Shown piece by piece: positions 1-10,798 of a DNA stretch of 64,000 bases (positions within the stretch are counted from its first letter, which is position 1; each line of letters begins with the position of its first letter). The translations under genes were made by a program, and so were the position numbers. The notes beneath the pieces were generated by a model that saw only the letters and a program-made list of their open reading frames with translations, searched no databases and was not told the origin of the DNA. The DNA is from Mastigamoeba balamuthi (taxonomy: Eukaryota; Evosea; Mastigamoebida; Mastigamoebidae). The stretch is taken from assembly GCA_902651635.1 (NCBI GenBank), contig CACRSC010000011.1, forward strand, positions 459,047 through 523,046, written 5' to 3'.

Positions 1-53
1 TACTTTGGCTTTTGGTACCTAGACTTTGGTACCTTGACTTTTGGTACCTAGAC
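1..53. repeat. short tandem repeat with GGTACC core
   Basis: About three imperfect copies of a 15-18 bp unit of the form CTTTTGGTACCTAGA run from the window edge to about position 53. The array may continue to the left of the window. No coding content is visible. Confidence 0.6.
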
Positions 54-1900
54 TAATGGGCAGGAATTTCTCTGAAAATCATTCAATTAATCTGTTAGCA
101 GTTTTTCCCGTTGTGCCACCCACTGGCATAAGGCTTCCCCCCTGCATTTCCCCCTGCACATTTTGTGCTTTTTGGATTGGATGTTTTAGAGCATTTTTAT
201 GTGCAAATATACCCTTTGCAGGTTTCATAAGGCACCTGTGAATATTAATCGGCAGTACTGCTTGTGCTTCATTCAAAACAAATACTCTTTGCTTCAGAGT
301 CCCATTTTTAAAAAGCAAAGCCAGTCACTTTGGTTTTGTGTATGTATGCACTTCCACCAAGACGTGGCATTACAAATAAAGAAAAGCCAAAAGCAAGAGC
401 ATGCTCTTCTATTAAAGGTAGATTTTCTTCTGATGGGCAGGAATTGCTGCTAAAAATCATTCAAAAATCATATTTAAAAAAAGAAGCAATAAAAGAGATG
501 GCTGTGCATTCTTAGCAGACATGTTCAAAAGAACTACACAACTCTTTCGTATAGCAATCAATAACATCATACATCAGGATATATGTGAAACAGAGAAATC
601 GGTAGAATTGTTTTCAAAAAGTCACTTTGGTTGCACGTGCGAGCACGTGCAACCTAAGTGACTTTCTTGAAAATTATCTTTGATTACATTTTTGTTATAC
701 TTCTTGTATTCATTTTTCTTTTTCTATCTATATGTTCTTAGTTCTTTTTTCTTTGAATTCTGTTATAATGAGAATTTTTCTTTTAAATTATGTTTATCAG
801 AATTCTCTAATTCTTAGTAGTGATTATTTCATTTATGTAATTTTAATTTGTTAATTGGTCTCATTTTCTTTTTTCATTTCAGTGAGGTTTTGGCTTCTTT
901 TGTGGTCAATATTGATGAAGTGAAGGAAAGAAGGGAGATACGGTTGATGTTATTTTCTGGGGAAGTTGGAGCACATCCGTTGCACCTCTTGGAAAACGGG
1001 TCCCTAATGCTGTTCCGTTCTTAACAGTGTAACATGTTGGTTACAGTGTTGTTCTGTATATTGTTAGGTGTGCTTTAGTGCTTAGGGGAATTTTGGATGA
1101 ATTGTGGTCTGAAGTGAATAAATAACCTTGAGGTCATTCGCAGCTGCTCGTATACGTGTTCTCTTATCTGTTGTTGTTCTGATATATATGCTGAATTCAT
1201 ATTGGTAATGAAAATCTTAGGTTATTGCCTGTGTGTGGAATAATTATGTCAGATTGTTGTTTAACTTGTCGTTGTCATTGTAGTATTTTTGCTAGTATCA
1301 AAGCCTCGTTTTCTCAGCGGGAAATATTTAATCATCATGGCAGTTTTCAATGGTAACATAAAAGTTAATTGCGGTGCATCCTGCAGGCATTGTTATCCAC
1401 GAATTCATGACCACCAGCTCCGGCACTAAATGCAGCGCCTGTCGTGAGTACTGGGGCTGGGGCACCATCCACGGGCCCAGCACTGCGGGTCCCCGGCAAC
1501 CCCTCCAGATGCCACTGGGCTGGGTGCACGCCTTCCCGGGGGCTGCCTAGGGGGCTGCCTAGGGGCACGAGTTCGGGCTGCCCCTCACACTATGAAATCA
1601 ATCAGCATAAGTATCATTTATGCACCCATAAGTGGTCTGGTATCTTGTCTGGTTTGCGGGTAGTGTTTGGAGCAGGAAACCTTCTCACAAACAGATTTTA
1701 CTGGGTGGGTCCGAAATTCTGGGGACCGAGTTTCGGTCGTGCAGGCCCGAACTCGCGGATTTCGTTGCTGAAACATCGAATGCTGGATCATGCCAGTGCT
1801 AACAACAAACAGACGTGGCTTAGCTTTATGTCTAGCAAGCTGTATCAGACAATGAAATTCCATCTGCGTTTTCTGGGCAGATATCCCTTTCCCCGAAATC
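54..1900. other. AT-rich gene-poor region
   Basis: Base composition is clearly AT-rich to about 1370, unlike the GC-rich genes that follow. Only short open stretches occur (for example 79-318 on the minus strand, 79 codons) and none matches a family I recognise. The 79-318 stretch and the frame next to it look like eroded coding sequence, perhaps part of a mobile element, but no diagnostic motif is present. A direct repeat of the form GGGGGCTGCCTA occurs twice near 1539-1565. I see no RNA gene. Confidence 0.5.
611..673. repeat. near-perfect 63-bp inverted repeat (hairpin)
   Basis: The arms at 611-640 and 643-673 are reverse complements apart from one mismatch and one single-base indel, and are separated by only two bases (GA). 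The centre reads TTGCACGTGC-GA-GCACGTGCAA, so each arm contains a CACGTG. The core AGTCACTTTGGTT of the left arm also occurs near 327-340. The structure could form a cruciform or an RNA hairpin. It may be a fold-back relic of a small transposon. Confidence 0.85.
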
Positions 1901-2038
1901 TCCCGCCACGTGATCCAGGCTCGAGTGCCGGTTCAATTGACGTGTCGTTGATTTGAGTTTCCTTATGTGCAGACAGTGAGGACAGTATCGACTCAGTCGG
2001 TGATGACTTTGATGCAGCGTCCGGAAAGTCCGGGCTGC

Positions 2039-3625
2039 TCACGGACATGTCTCCTGAAGCAGTATACAGTTGCCGGAGGAGCAGGGCTTGCAGGGTCCCC
2101 CGCAGCTCGTCCCGGTCAGCGGCGTGCAGGCCGAGCAGAATTCCGTGGGTTCCTTGCACGTCTGCGTCCACGCGCACATCTGACAGCCCGACGGGCACTG
2201 CAGGTACGGGTGCGAGGAGCAGCCGCCAGGGCTGGACGGGCAGCTGTCCGACTGCTCGAGGCACCTGCTGTTGGTGGCGCATTTCTTGCATGACGACGGG
2301 CACTGGTCGAACGAGAACGAGCTGCATGCCGCTGCGGGGCACGTGGCCGACTGCTCGATGCACGAGCTGGTAGTCGAGCACCGCTGGCATGTCGAGGGGC
2401 ACTGGTCGAGCGAGTACGTGCTGCAGGATGCTGCGGGGCACGTGTCGGTCGTCTCGATGCAGCGCTGGGTCGTCGAGCACCGCTGGCATGTCGAGGGGCA
2501 CGACGAGAACAAGTTGGACGAGCACTTGGTGGGCTGGGGGCCCGAGCACGACCCGCTGAGCGCGTTGTAGATCGACACGTATCCGCTGTAGCAGTTGGGG
2601 GTCCACCACGAGCTCGCCATCGAGCTGCCAGTGTAGATGAACGCCCAGACGGACTCGCCCAGGAGGCCGTTCTGCTTGACGTAGTTGGTGATGGCCGTGT
2701 AGTCGCTGGGGTTGCAGTTGTTCGAGTAGAAGCCCGTCCCAGCGATGCCCACGACGACCTTGGACGGGTCCACGGGCCCGTTGAGTGTGGGCCACCACTG
2801 GCTGTACACGGCCTTGGTGTAGTACTCCACGTACGTCTTGGTGCTGTCGTAGTTCGAGTACGCCATGATGTTGACTGGGCGCGGTTGAAGGAGGACGATC
2901 GGTGAATCTCGGGGAGTGGGAGATATTTGGCTGAGAAATACGCGTACTCCAATCAATTGTGTTGGGATGCGATCCCGACGAGAGCAGGTACTGGTTGATG
3001 AGGTTGTTGTGGTAGTCCCTGCCGCCGGGCGAGCCGTAGACGTCGAGCGAGATGAGGATCCCCGGGTCCCTGCGCTTGAGCTCCTCGAGGAACGCGCCCA
3101 TGATGTGCCAGTCGCCGTTCATGACGCTGCCCTCCTCCGCGTCGATGTCGATTCCGTGGCAGCCGTACGTCGACCTCCACGTCGCCACGCGCGCCGCCAT
3201 CTGGCGCGCCGAGGCCTCGGACGAGAGCCACGTCCACTTGTCGCCGTAGTCCTGCCCGCCGATGCTGAACATGACGAGCGTCTCGGCGCGGTCGTAGCGG
3301 GCGACCTCGCTGCGGAACGAGTCGGGGACCGCCATCGTCGACGGGTCGATGAACGCGAAGAACATGAGGTTCGTCGACGTCGTCATCCACGGCTCGGGCG
3401 TGCCGCCGCCCGCGCCGCCGTGGTCGATGAACGCCCAGCCTCCGAACCTCTGGCAGAGAGCGCTGCCGTGTATCCCAAACCGTGAGTCACCGTTCGCAGA
3501 AACCGTGCTCGTGTAATGTAGTGCGTTGAGAAGTGCCATGAAATGAGGTGTGTGTCGCGACTGGCGGTGGTGTAGGCGCACCTGGCGAGGGCGGCGAGGC
3601 CCAGGCAGAGAACGAGGGTGCGCAT
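2039..3625 (-). CDS. secreted GH18 chitinase-like protein with five Cys-rich modules
   Basis: Probable secreted glycoside hydrolase family 18 protein acting on chitin or related amino-sugar polymers. Exon 1 (3582-3625) encodes a signal peptide starting MRTLVLCLGLAALA. Exon 2 (about 3447 down to 2975) encodes FGGWAFIDHG, MFSIGGQDYG and the catalytic motif HGIDIDAEE. The last is the family DGxDxDxE signature with the first Asp replaced by His and the proton-donor Glu retained. Exon 3 (about 2867-2039) encodes VNIMAYSNYD, the WAFIYTG segment and then a tail of five tandem six-cysteine modules of 28-35 residues (C-x7-C-x3-C-x2-C-x5-C-x6-C type), ending CILLQETCP. The intron 1 border is canonical in phase. 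The border between exons 2 and 3 has no GT donor in the required phase. Divergent from the PP2C gene at 4048. The Cys-rich tail may bind a cell or cyst wall; that is inference. Confidence 0.8.
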
Positions 3626-4047
3626 GACGGTGCCGAAGGGGTGGGGAATGCTTGTTGTGAATGCGGAGGAAATTATTGAATGGCAGTTGAGCTATTGCTT
3701 CTCCAACCGCCAAGATATTCCCGGGTGACGTTTGCAGCCCCCACCACCGGCGCAGACCTCGAGATACTCGAGGAATCGCCTCCAGCAATCCCTGGCATGG
3801 CTTGCAGTCCCCATTATTCCATCTCGCCTGCTTCACCGGCTGTCAAGGATCGCCGACAAGGGGAGGGATCTCAGGCGATCGACAGCTCTCGGCCACCCGA
3901 AGCCCTTGGACGACGATATGAGGAGCAATACACCACTCGAGAGTGACCCTCGGCTGCGCTCGAACAAACGATTGATATTATCTGCCTGATTTGTTGAATC
4001 TTTTCGAAATCCAGAAAAAATTGAACGCAGCCAACGAGCGAGGGAAA

Positions 4048-5341
4048 ATGAAGCGCTCGTCCAAGCGCCGCCGCGAGGATGACGCCGAGCCCCACGACAG
4101 CCCCCCTCCCAAGCGCCAGAGCGGGTCGCACGCCAAGAAGCCGTCCAAGACGCGGCGCGCCGCGCCCGAAACCGACGCCCTCGTCCCTCGCGTCTCGAGC
4201 GGAACCGCAACGGATCGCGGCATGCGGCCCTCGATGGAGGACACACACGTCGAGATCGCGGACGTGCGCGGCTCCGGGTGGCCCACGTGCCCCGCCACCG
4301 CGTTCTGGGCCGTCTACGACGGCCACGGGGGCGATGACGTGGCGGTGCGCGTGGCGGAGACGCTGCACAGGGAGCTGTTCGAGGCGCTGTCGAGGGCCGA
4401 GGGCGGCGGAGGCGACGAGGAGGCGAGATCCGACGTGTGCGGCCTGATATCCGACGTCTTCCGCGCAGTCGACGGGCCCCTGCTCAAAGCGTGCCGCGAA
4501 AAGGTGACGTCTTTCCTCCCCACCTCCGCCGCTGCACTTCCCAAGGGAAAATGCGAGCTGATTTCCATATTTCCGCACAAAATTCGTGTCGGTGACGTGT
4601 TCACGAGCAGGACTGGCTGTGCGGGACCACTGCGGTGTGCGCCACTCTGGTGGGGGGGACGCTGTACATCGCCAACGTGGGCGACTCGGAGCTGGTGACG
4701 TGCACGATGCACGAGGGGCGCCCGATCGCGCACGTAGCCACGGAGAAGCACGTGCCGATGAACGACCGCGAGGCCAGCCGCGTGAGGAAGGCCGGGGGCA
4801 ACATCACCGAGGGCGCCATCGTCTTCACCCTGGGCCGCAGGACGCTCTCCCTCGCCGTGAGCAGGGCGCTCGGGGACGCGACCTTCAAGCGGCCGTTCGC
4901 CCACCCCAAGTACACCGACGACCTCGTGCTTGCCGACCCTACAGTCACCGTGGCACGCACCTCTTCCGTCGCAGGCAAAAAGTATGTGTACTGACGGCTA
5001 GTTCGCAGTGCCACCTGACTCCTAGCGAGCCCTTCTTCATAATGGGGAGCGATGGGCTGTGGGACACGGTGGGTAAGCCCTTGCATGTGCTTTGCGTTGA
5101 CGGCAGCCCACGTGCAGATAACGTACAAAAAGGCTGTCAGGGAGTGCGCTCGCCTAAAAGAGCAAGGCAAGACCCCGAAGGAAGTCGCTCGGCACCTGGC
5201 GGACCTCGCCATCGAAAATGGTGCAGGCAGACACCACTTTTTTTTCCTCATCTCTCAACCTATCCCACGCTTTCAGGGTCCGAGGACAACGTGACGTGCA
5301 CCGTTGTTTACCTCGACTGGGATCAGTCGGACAGCTCGTGA
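4048..5341 (+). CDS. PP2C-type (PPM) protein phosphatase
   Basis: Metal-dependent Ser/Thr phosphatase of the PPM family. A basic N-terminal leader (KRSSKRRR) precedes the catalytic domain. Motifs in order are GMRPSMEDTHVE, VYDGHGGDD (metal-binding Asp), TTAVCATLVGGTLYIANVGDSE, SLAVSRALGD, GSDGLWDT and SEDNVTC, all diagnostic. Five exons: introns at about 4502-4609, 4950-5007 (which gives ADPTVTCHLTPSEP), 5072-5105 (about 34 nt) and 5220-5277. The start at 4048 is preferred because it opens the basic leader. An in-frame ATG at 3991 would add 19 residues and cannot be excluded. The stop is 5339-5341. The gene converges on the PH-PP2C gene, leaving 168 bp between stops. The basic leader could direct the enzyme to the nucleus. 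Confidence 0.9.
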
Positions 5342-5509
5342 CACTCATTATCCGAGTAGTTTTTCCACTTCGCTTTTTTAAACTTGATTGCTACAACAAC
5401 GGATTGAATGCAGGGCAGCACAGCAAGGCAGCAGGACGTGTACATCAGCGTTACGGCAGCGTTGTTGTTCAGAGGCGCTCACGTGTGTTGCAGCGTGGGG
5501 GGTGTGGTG

Positions 5510-8500
5510 TCACAGTTTTGAAGACGGCTCGTCCGGCTCGAGCAACGACTGGCTCTTTGACTGGCGCACCGGGAGCGACGTGCTCGGCCTGACCGCCAGG
5601 GGGGCTTGGAAGATCAGCGGCTGCGGCGACTCGAACGTCTGTTTGAGTCTCAGCGACGACACGACCTCCTTCGCCGTAACCTCCGGCGGCGACGTGCACG
5701 GCGGGTGCACTGTGATCGACGGCGAGCCGCTCAGCGCAAGCGGACTCGGCATCGTGATGTGCCGCGCCAGTGTCACAGGGATCTCCTGCGGCAGCGTGAA
5801 CTGCGCTCCGGAGATCTTGGGGAACGCCGCCAGCCCCTGGTCAAACGGCCCCACGCGGATGCACACGGCGCAGGCGTGGTCGAGCTTGCCAGGGAACAGC
5901 GCCTGGTCCGACGGCATCTTCTTGCGCGGGTTCTCGTTGAGCCAGTTCCTGCTGACGGCCGTGGCGCGCTCGCACCAGCTGAACAGCCGCCGCGTGGCCA
6001 GCTCCGGCGTGATGGGGTCCCCGGCGTCCGTGCCCTCGCACAGCACGCGCTTGAGGTGGTTCCTCCGGAACGCCGACTTGGCCGCGGACGTCTGCTCGGG
6101 CGACGACTTGGCCGCCTCGTCCCACGTCTTGGCCGAGATGTTCCAGTCCCCGGGCTCGTCCCCCAGCGTCTGCGGGTCGAAGTTGTCGTGCACGCCGTCG
6201 GTGGCGAGGATGATGAGGTCGCCCTCCTCGCACGTCTTGAGGAACAGGCGGAAGTTGCGCAGGTCGGGGCCGCCCGTCTCGCCGTGGGGGCCGATGCGGC
6301 CCCCGGGGTCCCTGACGTCTGTGAGGTTCGTGCGGTTGTTGTCTGTGATGTCCACGACGGTCCTGAGCCGCGCCGAGTAGCGGAACGCCTTGCAGTCGCC
6401 CACGCTCGCGCAGGCGAACGCGTACCTGTCGCGGCCGCCCTCGCCTGTGGGCAGCTCGAGCAGCAGGCCGCCTAGCAGCGTCGTCGTGCCCACCTGCCCG
6501 TAGTCGTCGGCGCCGTTGCCGCGGTCGACGACGCTCTGGTGCGCCGAGCAGACCGCGCGGATGAGCAGGTCGCCGAGCTGCTCCGTGTCGACGACCTGGT
6601 GGTGGTGGTGCTCGAGGTACGCCGCAAACGCCGTCGACGCCCGCGACGACGCGTCTAGCGCCCTCTGGCCCCAGTTGCAGCCGTCGCTGATGGCCACGAT
6701 CGCCCGCGTGGGGTACAGCTTGCAGCAGTAGTAGTCGCAGATGGGGTCCCCGAGCCGCGGGAGGTCCGGGCTCGGCTTGATCTTGCCGCTCAGTATGTCC
6801 GTCGCCGCCGTGTCCGAGAACGGGTAGAACGACTGCACGCGCGCGTCGAACGCCCCGCGCAGAGCCTCGCCGGCGCTGCTGGCGGCGTCCGGTGGGGGCG
6901 CGAGGACGGCGATGGGCTCCTGCGCCTGCACGACGGCGACGCGCAGCAGCGGCAGCCTGTGGTACTCCTTCGACGCGGCCCACTGCGCAAACGTGTCGTC
7001 GACGTACTTGCGCATGTCCGACGCCGCGGGCCTGAACGACGGCGACACGGCGAGGCTCATCTCGCTCGCGAAGCGCGGGGGCAGCGCCGCGCGGTCGCGG
7101 AACATCTCGTCGCCCAGCACCGTGTTGGCCAGCCGCAGCGGCAGGCCGAGGCAGCAGCCCGGGGCAGCAGAGCCGCCGCGCCGCGAAGCCAAGAAGAGCT
7201 CGATGCTCTTGCACGCAGACGAGAGCTCCGAGGCCTCGCGGATCAGTGCGCGCCGCATGGACACGGCGGTCTCGAAGCGCTCGAGGGCGCGCTGGCCCTC
7301 TGCGAGCGCCTCGTGCACCGCAGCGTCTGACGCGCGCAGGTCCTCTGCGACCTCTGCGTGCCGCAGCGCGAGCGCCTCAAAGTCTGTCCGCAGCGTGTTC
7401 TCGACCGTGTGCTTCCTGGCCGGCACGTCCGAGGGCTTCTCGAGTCCCGGCTGCAGCTGGAACTGTGCCCGCGTCGTTCCCCGTCGTTCAGTGCGCGTGT
7501 GGGGAGGGTTCGACGGCTGGGGAAACGCACGGCGAGGTGGGGGGAGAGCGAGTCTACACGGAAACTGCAGGCGTCGGACATGATCTTGCGGAAGCCGATG
7601 TACCAGTAGACAGCGTCGCGCTCGTTGAGAGCGAAGAGCTTTATGATGCGGCCCGGGACCACGAGGTCGATCTGCAGCGACCTCTGCGACATGCACGACG
7701 AGGGCGACGGGCCCGCACTGCCGCCCATCACGGGCGAATGCATCGCCCCGTGCTGCACCACGACAACCTCCTCGACTGCACGAGAACGCGGCGTGAGTCG
7801 GGCGTCCGCGAGCGCGCGGGGGGGCACAGCCACCGCAGCAACCGCAGCACAAAGAAACATCAACGAAGGTGCACGGAAAGCGAAGAACCGCCAAACAGCG
7901 TTCTGAGAGAGGACCTGGCCGGGTCCCACCCCCACACCGCCCCGCCACCTGCCGCAACACCACCCCAGCCCGGCCGCCAGCAGAGAGCTGCTGCCTGCGT
8001 GCCGCCACTGCAACCCGTCGCCGCCGGACAGCACCAACGGCAGTGCAGTGGCGGGCACCCGTTGCCGGTTGTGGGGAAAAGACACGTGGGGGCACACCGG
8101 CGGGCGAGGGGCGGGTAGCCGCCCAACGGCACTGGGCCCACCACCAACGGCCACCCGCATCGCTGCAGCTCCAAGAGGGGGAGCAGGGGGGGAGAGCGAA
8201 GCACGGGCGGGAGGGAGAGAAAGAGAAGCAATTGACTCGGGGGGACGCGGGAGAGAGCGCCGGCGCGCACCCAGCGAGAGGTCGATGACGCCCCTGACGG
8301 CGTCGTCCCTGCCCTCGTCGGCCTCGCAGTCGTACCACCTGAGCAGGGCCGGGGCGCCCCTGCCGGCGTTGGAGAACCACGCCTCGGCCAGCACCCCGCT
8401 GTTGGCCCGCGCCTCGGCCCGCAGCGGCCCCCGCAGCGCTGCCGACCCCTGCAGCGCGTCGTCCATCAGCGCGCGGTCGTGCTCGTCGTGCCGCCGCCGC

Positions 8501-9152
8501 CTCTGCGCCCGCCGCTCCTGCGCCGACGCCCGCGACGCCCGCGCCGACGAGCTGCCGCCTCCGCCTCCGCCCCCGCTGTGCGCGTGCGTGTGCGCGTGCG
8601 GGCGCGGCGCGCGGTCCTCTGCGCNCGCCTCGCCCCCGCTGTGCGCGTGCGTGTGCGCGTGCGGGCGCGGCGGGCGGTCCTCTGCGCTCGCGGCGCTGCT
8701 GCTGCTGCCGGCGTAGGGGCTCGGCGGGGGCGACGGCGGGGCGCAGGTGGCAGCGCTGCCGCTGCAGCTGCGGTCCTTGGGCGGCGCCCTGTGTGGGGGG
8801 ACGGGCAGTTGAGGACCAACGGGCACTGTGGGGGTTTTCGACTCGTAGGGGGAGGTCTCTCTGGCGCACTCGCGGGTGTAGGGCGGCGGCGGCGGCTGCA
8901 GCAGCGACGACGACGACAGCGCCTGCTCGTGCGCGTGCGCGTGCGCCCCCTTGGCCTGCAGCAGCGCCGCCTGTGCTCGCCCAAAACGGCCGAGAGAGGG
9001 AGTGCAAAAGTGTGGATTGTGAGGACTGCGGCCGTGACTGGCGGGCGAGAGAGAGAGAGAGAGAGGGCGGGACGCACAGCGCGCGGGACGAGGTTGGTCG
9101 CAGAGGCCGATCTCCACGAGACCCGGCGAGCGGGTGAGCCCGTGCCGAGCAT
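5510..9152 (-). CDS. PH domain - coiled coil - PP2C-like protein
   Basis: Multi-domain protein, probably membrane-associated through its PH domain. The N-terminal part (about 8960-8280) is low-complexity and rich in His, Ala, Gly and Pro. A PH domain follows, split by an intron (about 7790-8280): its first part includes AEAWFSNAG and LLRWYDCEAD, its last part RIIKLFALNERDAVYWYIGF. After a further intron (about 7470-7590) comes a helical region (7470-7190, EALALRHAEVAEDL...) and a PP2C-like domain (about 6990-6150) with AISDGCNWGQRA, TTTLLGG, ASVGDCKAFRYS and IILATDGVHDNFDP. The usual DGHGG is DGCNWG here, as in divergent PP2C-like subfamilies. The C-terminal tail is Ser/Pro-rich and ends at TGA 5510-5512. 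The start at 9152 (MLGTGSPAR) is the most upstream plausible ATG but the first intron donor is ambiguous. The N at 8625 and its flanking duplication lie inside the His-rich stretch. Confidence 0.75.
8566..8686. repeat. direct duplication around a single N (assembly join)
   Basis: About 60 bp before N8625 are repeated almost identically after it; both copies contain CCCCCGCTGTGCGCGTGCG and end GGTCCTCTGCGC. The copies differ at only a few positions. The same arrangement is seen at 15908 and 60318, so this is most likely one locus written twice at a contig join. It adds about 20 codons of His/Ala-rich sequence to the PH-PP2C gene. Confidence 0.75.
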
Positions 9153-9481
9153 GCCGGGGGGAGCGGGGGAGGGGCGGTGACAGCGGGTGCTGCCGGGATA
9201 GACGAGGAAAGATGTGGCGGCTGCGGCCCCTCGAGGATTTCGCTATCGCCATTCCGGGGCAGAGGGGCACTGACGGTGCAATGCAGTGTCGGGGCAAGGA
9301 AACACGCCATCGCCAACAACCGCGGTTCCACTTCGGCAGAGCCGCGTGTCTCGCCCCCGACATCGCGGCGGGGGGTCCCTGCCGCCTGCCGTGATCGTCG
9401 CCCGACGCTGTGCTGGCCGGGGATTGCGGTCCGATTTTTGAGGGGTCCGTGCTGGTATTCCATTGGTGGTTGGGCCGTCGA

Positions 9482-10698
9482 ATGGCGCAACACGCGGGAG
9501 ACACAGCAGCCGAGGACCAGAGGCACCTGCTCGCCGACGGCGGGTCGTACGCGGAGCCGGGCGAGACGCCGGCGCCGCACGCGCACTTCCACGAGCACCG
9601 CCTGCTGCTGGGCCTGACGTACCGCCACACGCACGTGCACGCGCACACGCCGCAGCACGCGCACGACCACGCGGCGGCGCTGCCCCAGCGCCCGGGCGTC
9701 GCGTGCCACCCGCCCCGCGCGCTCGTCATGCTGCTCGTCCGCGTCGCCATGCGCGTCGCCGCCGTCGCCCTCATGGTCGTCGTGTTCTGGAAGGCCCCGG
9801 TCCCCTGGTCCTCCCTCATCGAGAAGGTGTGGGGATTCGATATATGGCGCTCAATTTCAATTGATTTAATTCGCAATCCGCGCGGGAACAGTACGTCTCG
9901 TTTGTGAGGTCGTTCGGGCCGGTCGGAGGCCCTGTGGCGTTCGCGGCCGCGGCGACGCTCTGGTGCGCCGTGAGCCCGACGGGCTACGCCCCTGCCGTGG
10001 TCGCGGGCGCCACGTTCGGCCCGTGGGTCGGGCCCCCGGTGACCATCGTGGCCGTCAACGCGGGCGCTCTGCTCAACGTCCTCTGGGTGCGCCGCGCCCG
10101 CACGCTCGTGGCAGCAGCCGCCGCACGCCTGCCGCTCGCCCTCACGACGCGCGTCTCGGCGTGGCTCGGGCGCGCGACGATACCGTACCTGGGCGAGCTG
10201 GTCCGCCTCAGGCCGTTCACGACCGTGGTGCTCGTGCGGCTGCCCTACCTCGGCAACGGCGCCGTCAACTACGTCTTCTCGCTCAGTGACGTCGCGGTCG
10301 CGCCCTACGCGGCGGGCAACCTCGTGGGGATGACGCCGGGGTCCGTCCTGTTCTCCACCCTGGGCACGCAGGTGGGGTCGCTGCTCAGGGCCCTGTTCGC
10401 ACCCGAGGGCGGCAAGGTCACCCGCGACGCCATCGTCATGATCAGCTGCGTCGCCGGCGCCACGGCGCTCAGCGTCATCGCCCTCGCGGTCATCGCCAGG
10501 CGCGTCCTCCGCAGCAGCGTGGCACGGTACGCCGCCCAGCGCCCGGACGACGACGGGGCAGCCGCCGCCGCCGGCGCAGAGCTCGTCCAGCCGCAGCCGC
10601 AGCCCGCAGGCGATCAGCCCAAGCAAGAAACTGATGCCGACGATGTCCCACACGGAGGCAGCGAGGCGCAGCAGCACACGCAGCAGGCACCCGGGTGA
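9482..10698 (+). CDS. VTT-domain (TVP38/TMEM64-like) membrane protein
   Basis: Polytopic endomembrane protein of the VTT/DedA-like superfamily (TVP38, TMEM64, TMEM41, VMP1), whose better-studied members are lipid scramblases. Two exons, 9482-9826 and 9892-10698, join in phase 0 (SLIEK-YVSFVRSFG) and encode 383 residues. The N-terminal 80 residues are His-rich with repeated HAH/HTH motifs. A first membrane segment (ALVMLLVRVAMRVAAVALMVVVFW) leads into the VTT core with VAGATFGPWVG, a second helix, RLPYLGNGAVNY and GNLVGMTPGSVLFS. The last hydrophobic segment is near 10430-10500 and the tail is acidic and Gln/Pro-rich. The His-rich head could bind metal; that is inference. Divergent from PH-PP2C and convergent with PP4R3, with 100 bp between stops. 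Confidence 0.85.
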
Positions 10699-10798
10699 GG
10701 CTGGGCAGAGGCAGCGACTGACTGCAGGCAAGCCAGGGGCAGGCGGGGAGGAAAATAAGGCTTGGTCGGGGTTTGGTTGTGCTGGTTAGAGTTCCTCT

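Noticed and set aside
1444-1956. 170-codon plus-strand open frame
   Set aside because: Low-complexity Gly/Pro start, no family motif, and composition that follows the local GC shift; it overlaps nothing supported and has no promoter or intron context.
9153-10731. Very long minus-strand open frames running antisense to the VTT gene and through PH-PP2C introns
   Set aside because: In GC-rich DNA stop codons are rare, so long antisense frames are expected. The plus-strand VTT protein has clear helices and motifs, whereas the antisense translation is Arg/Ala-rich noise.
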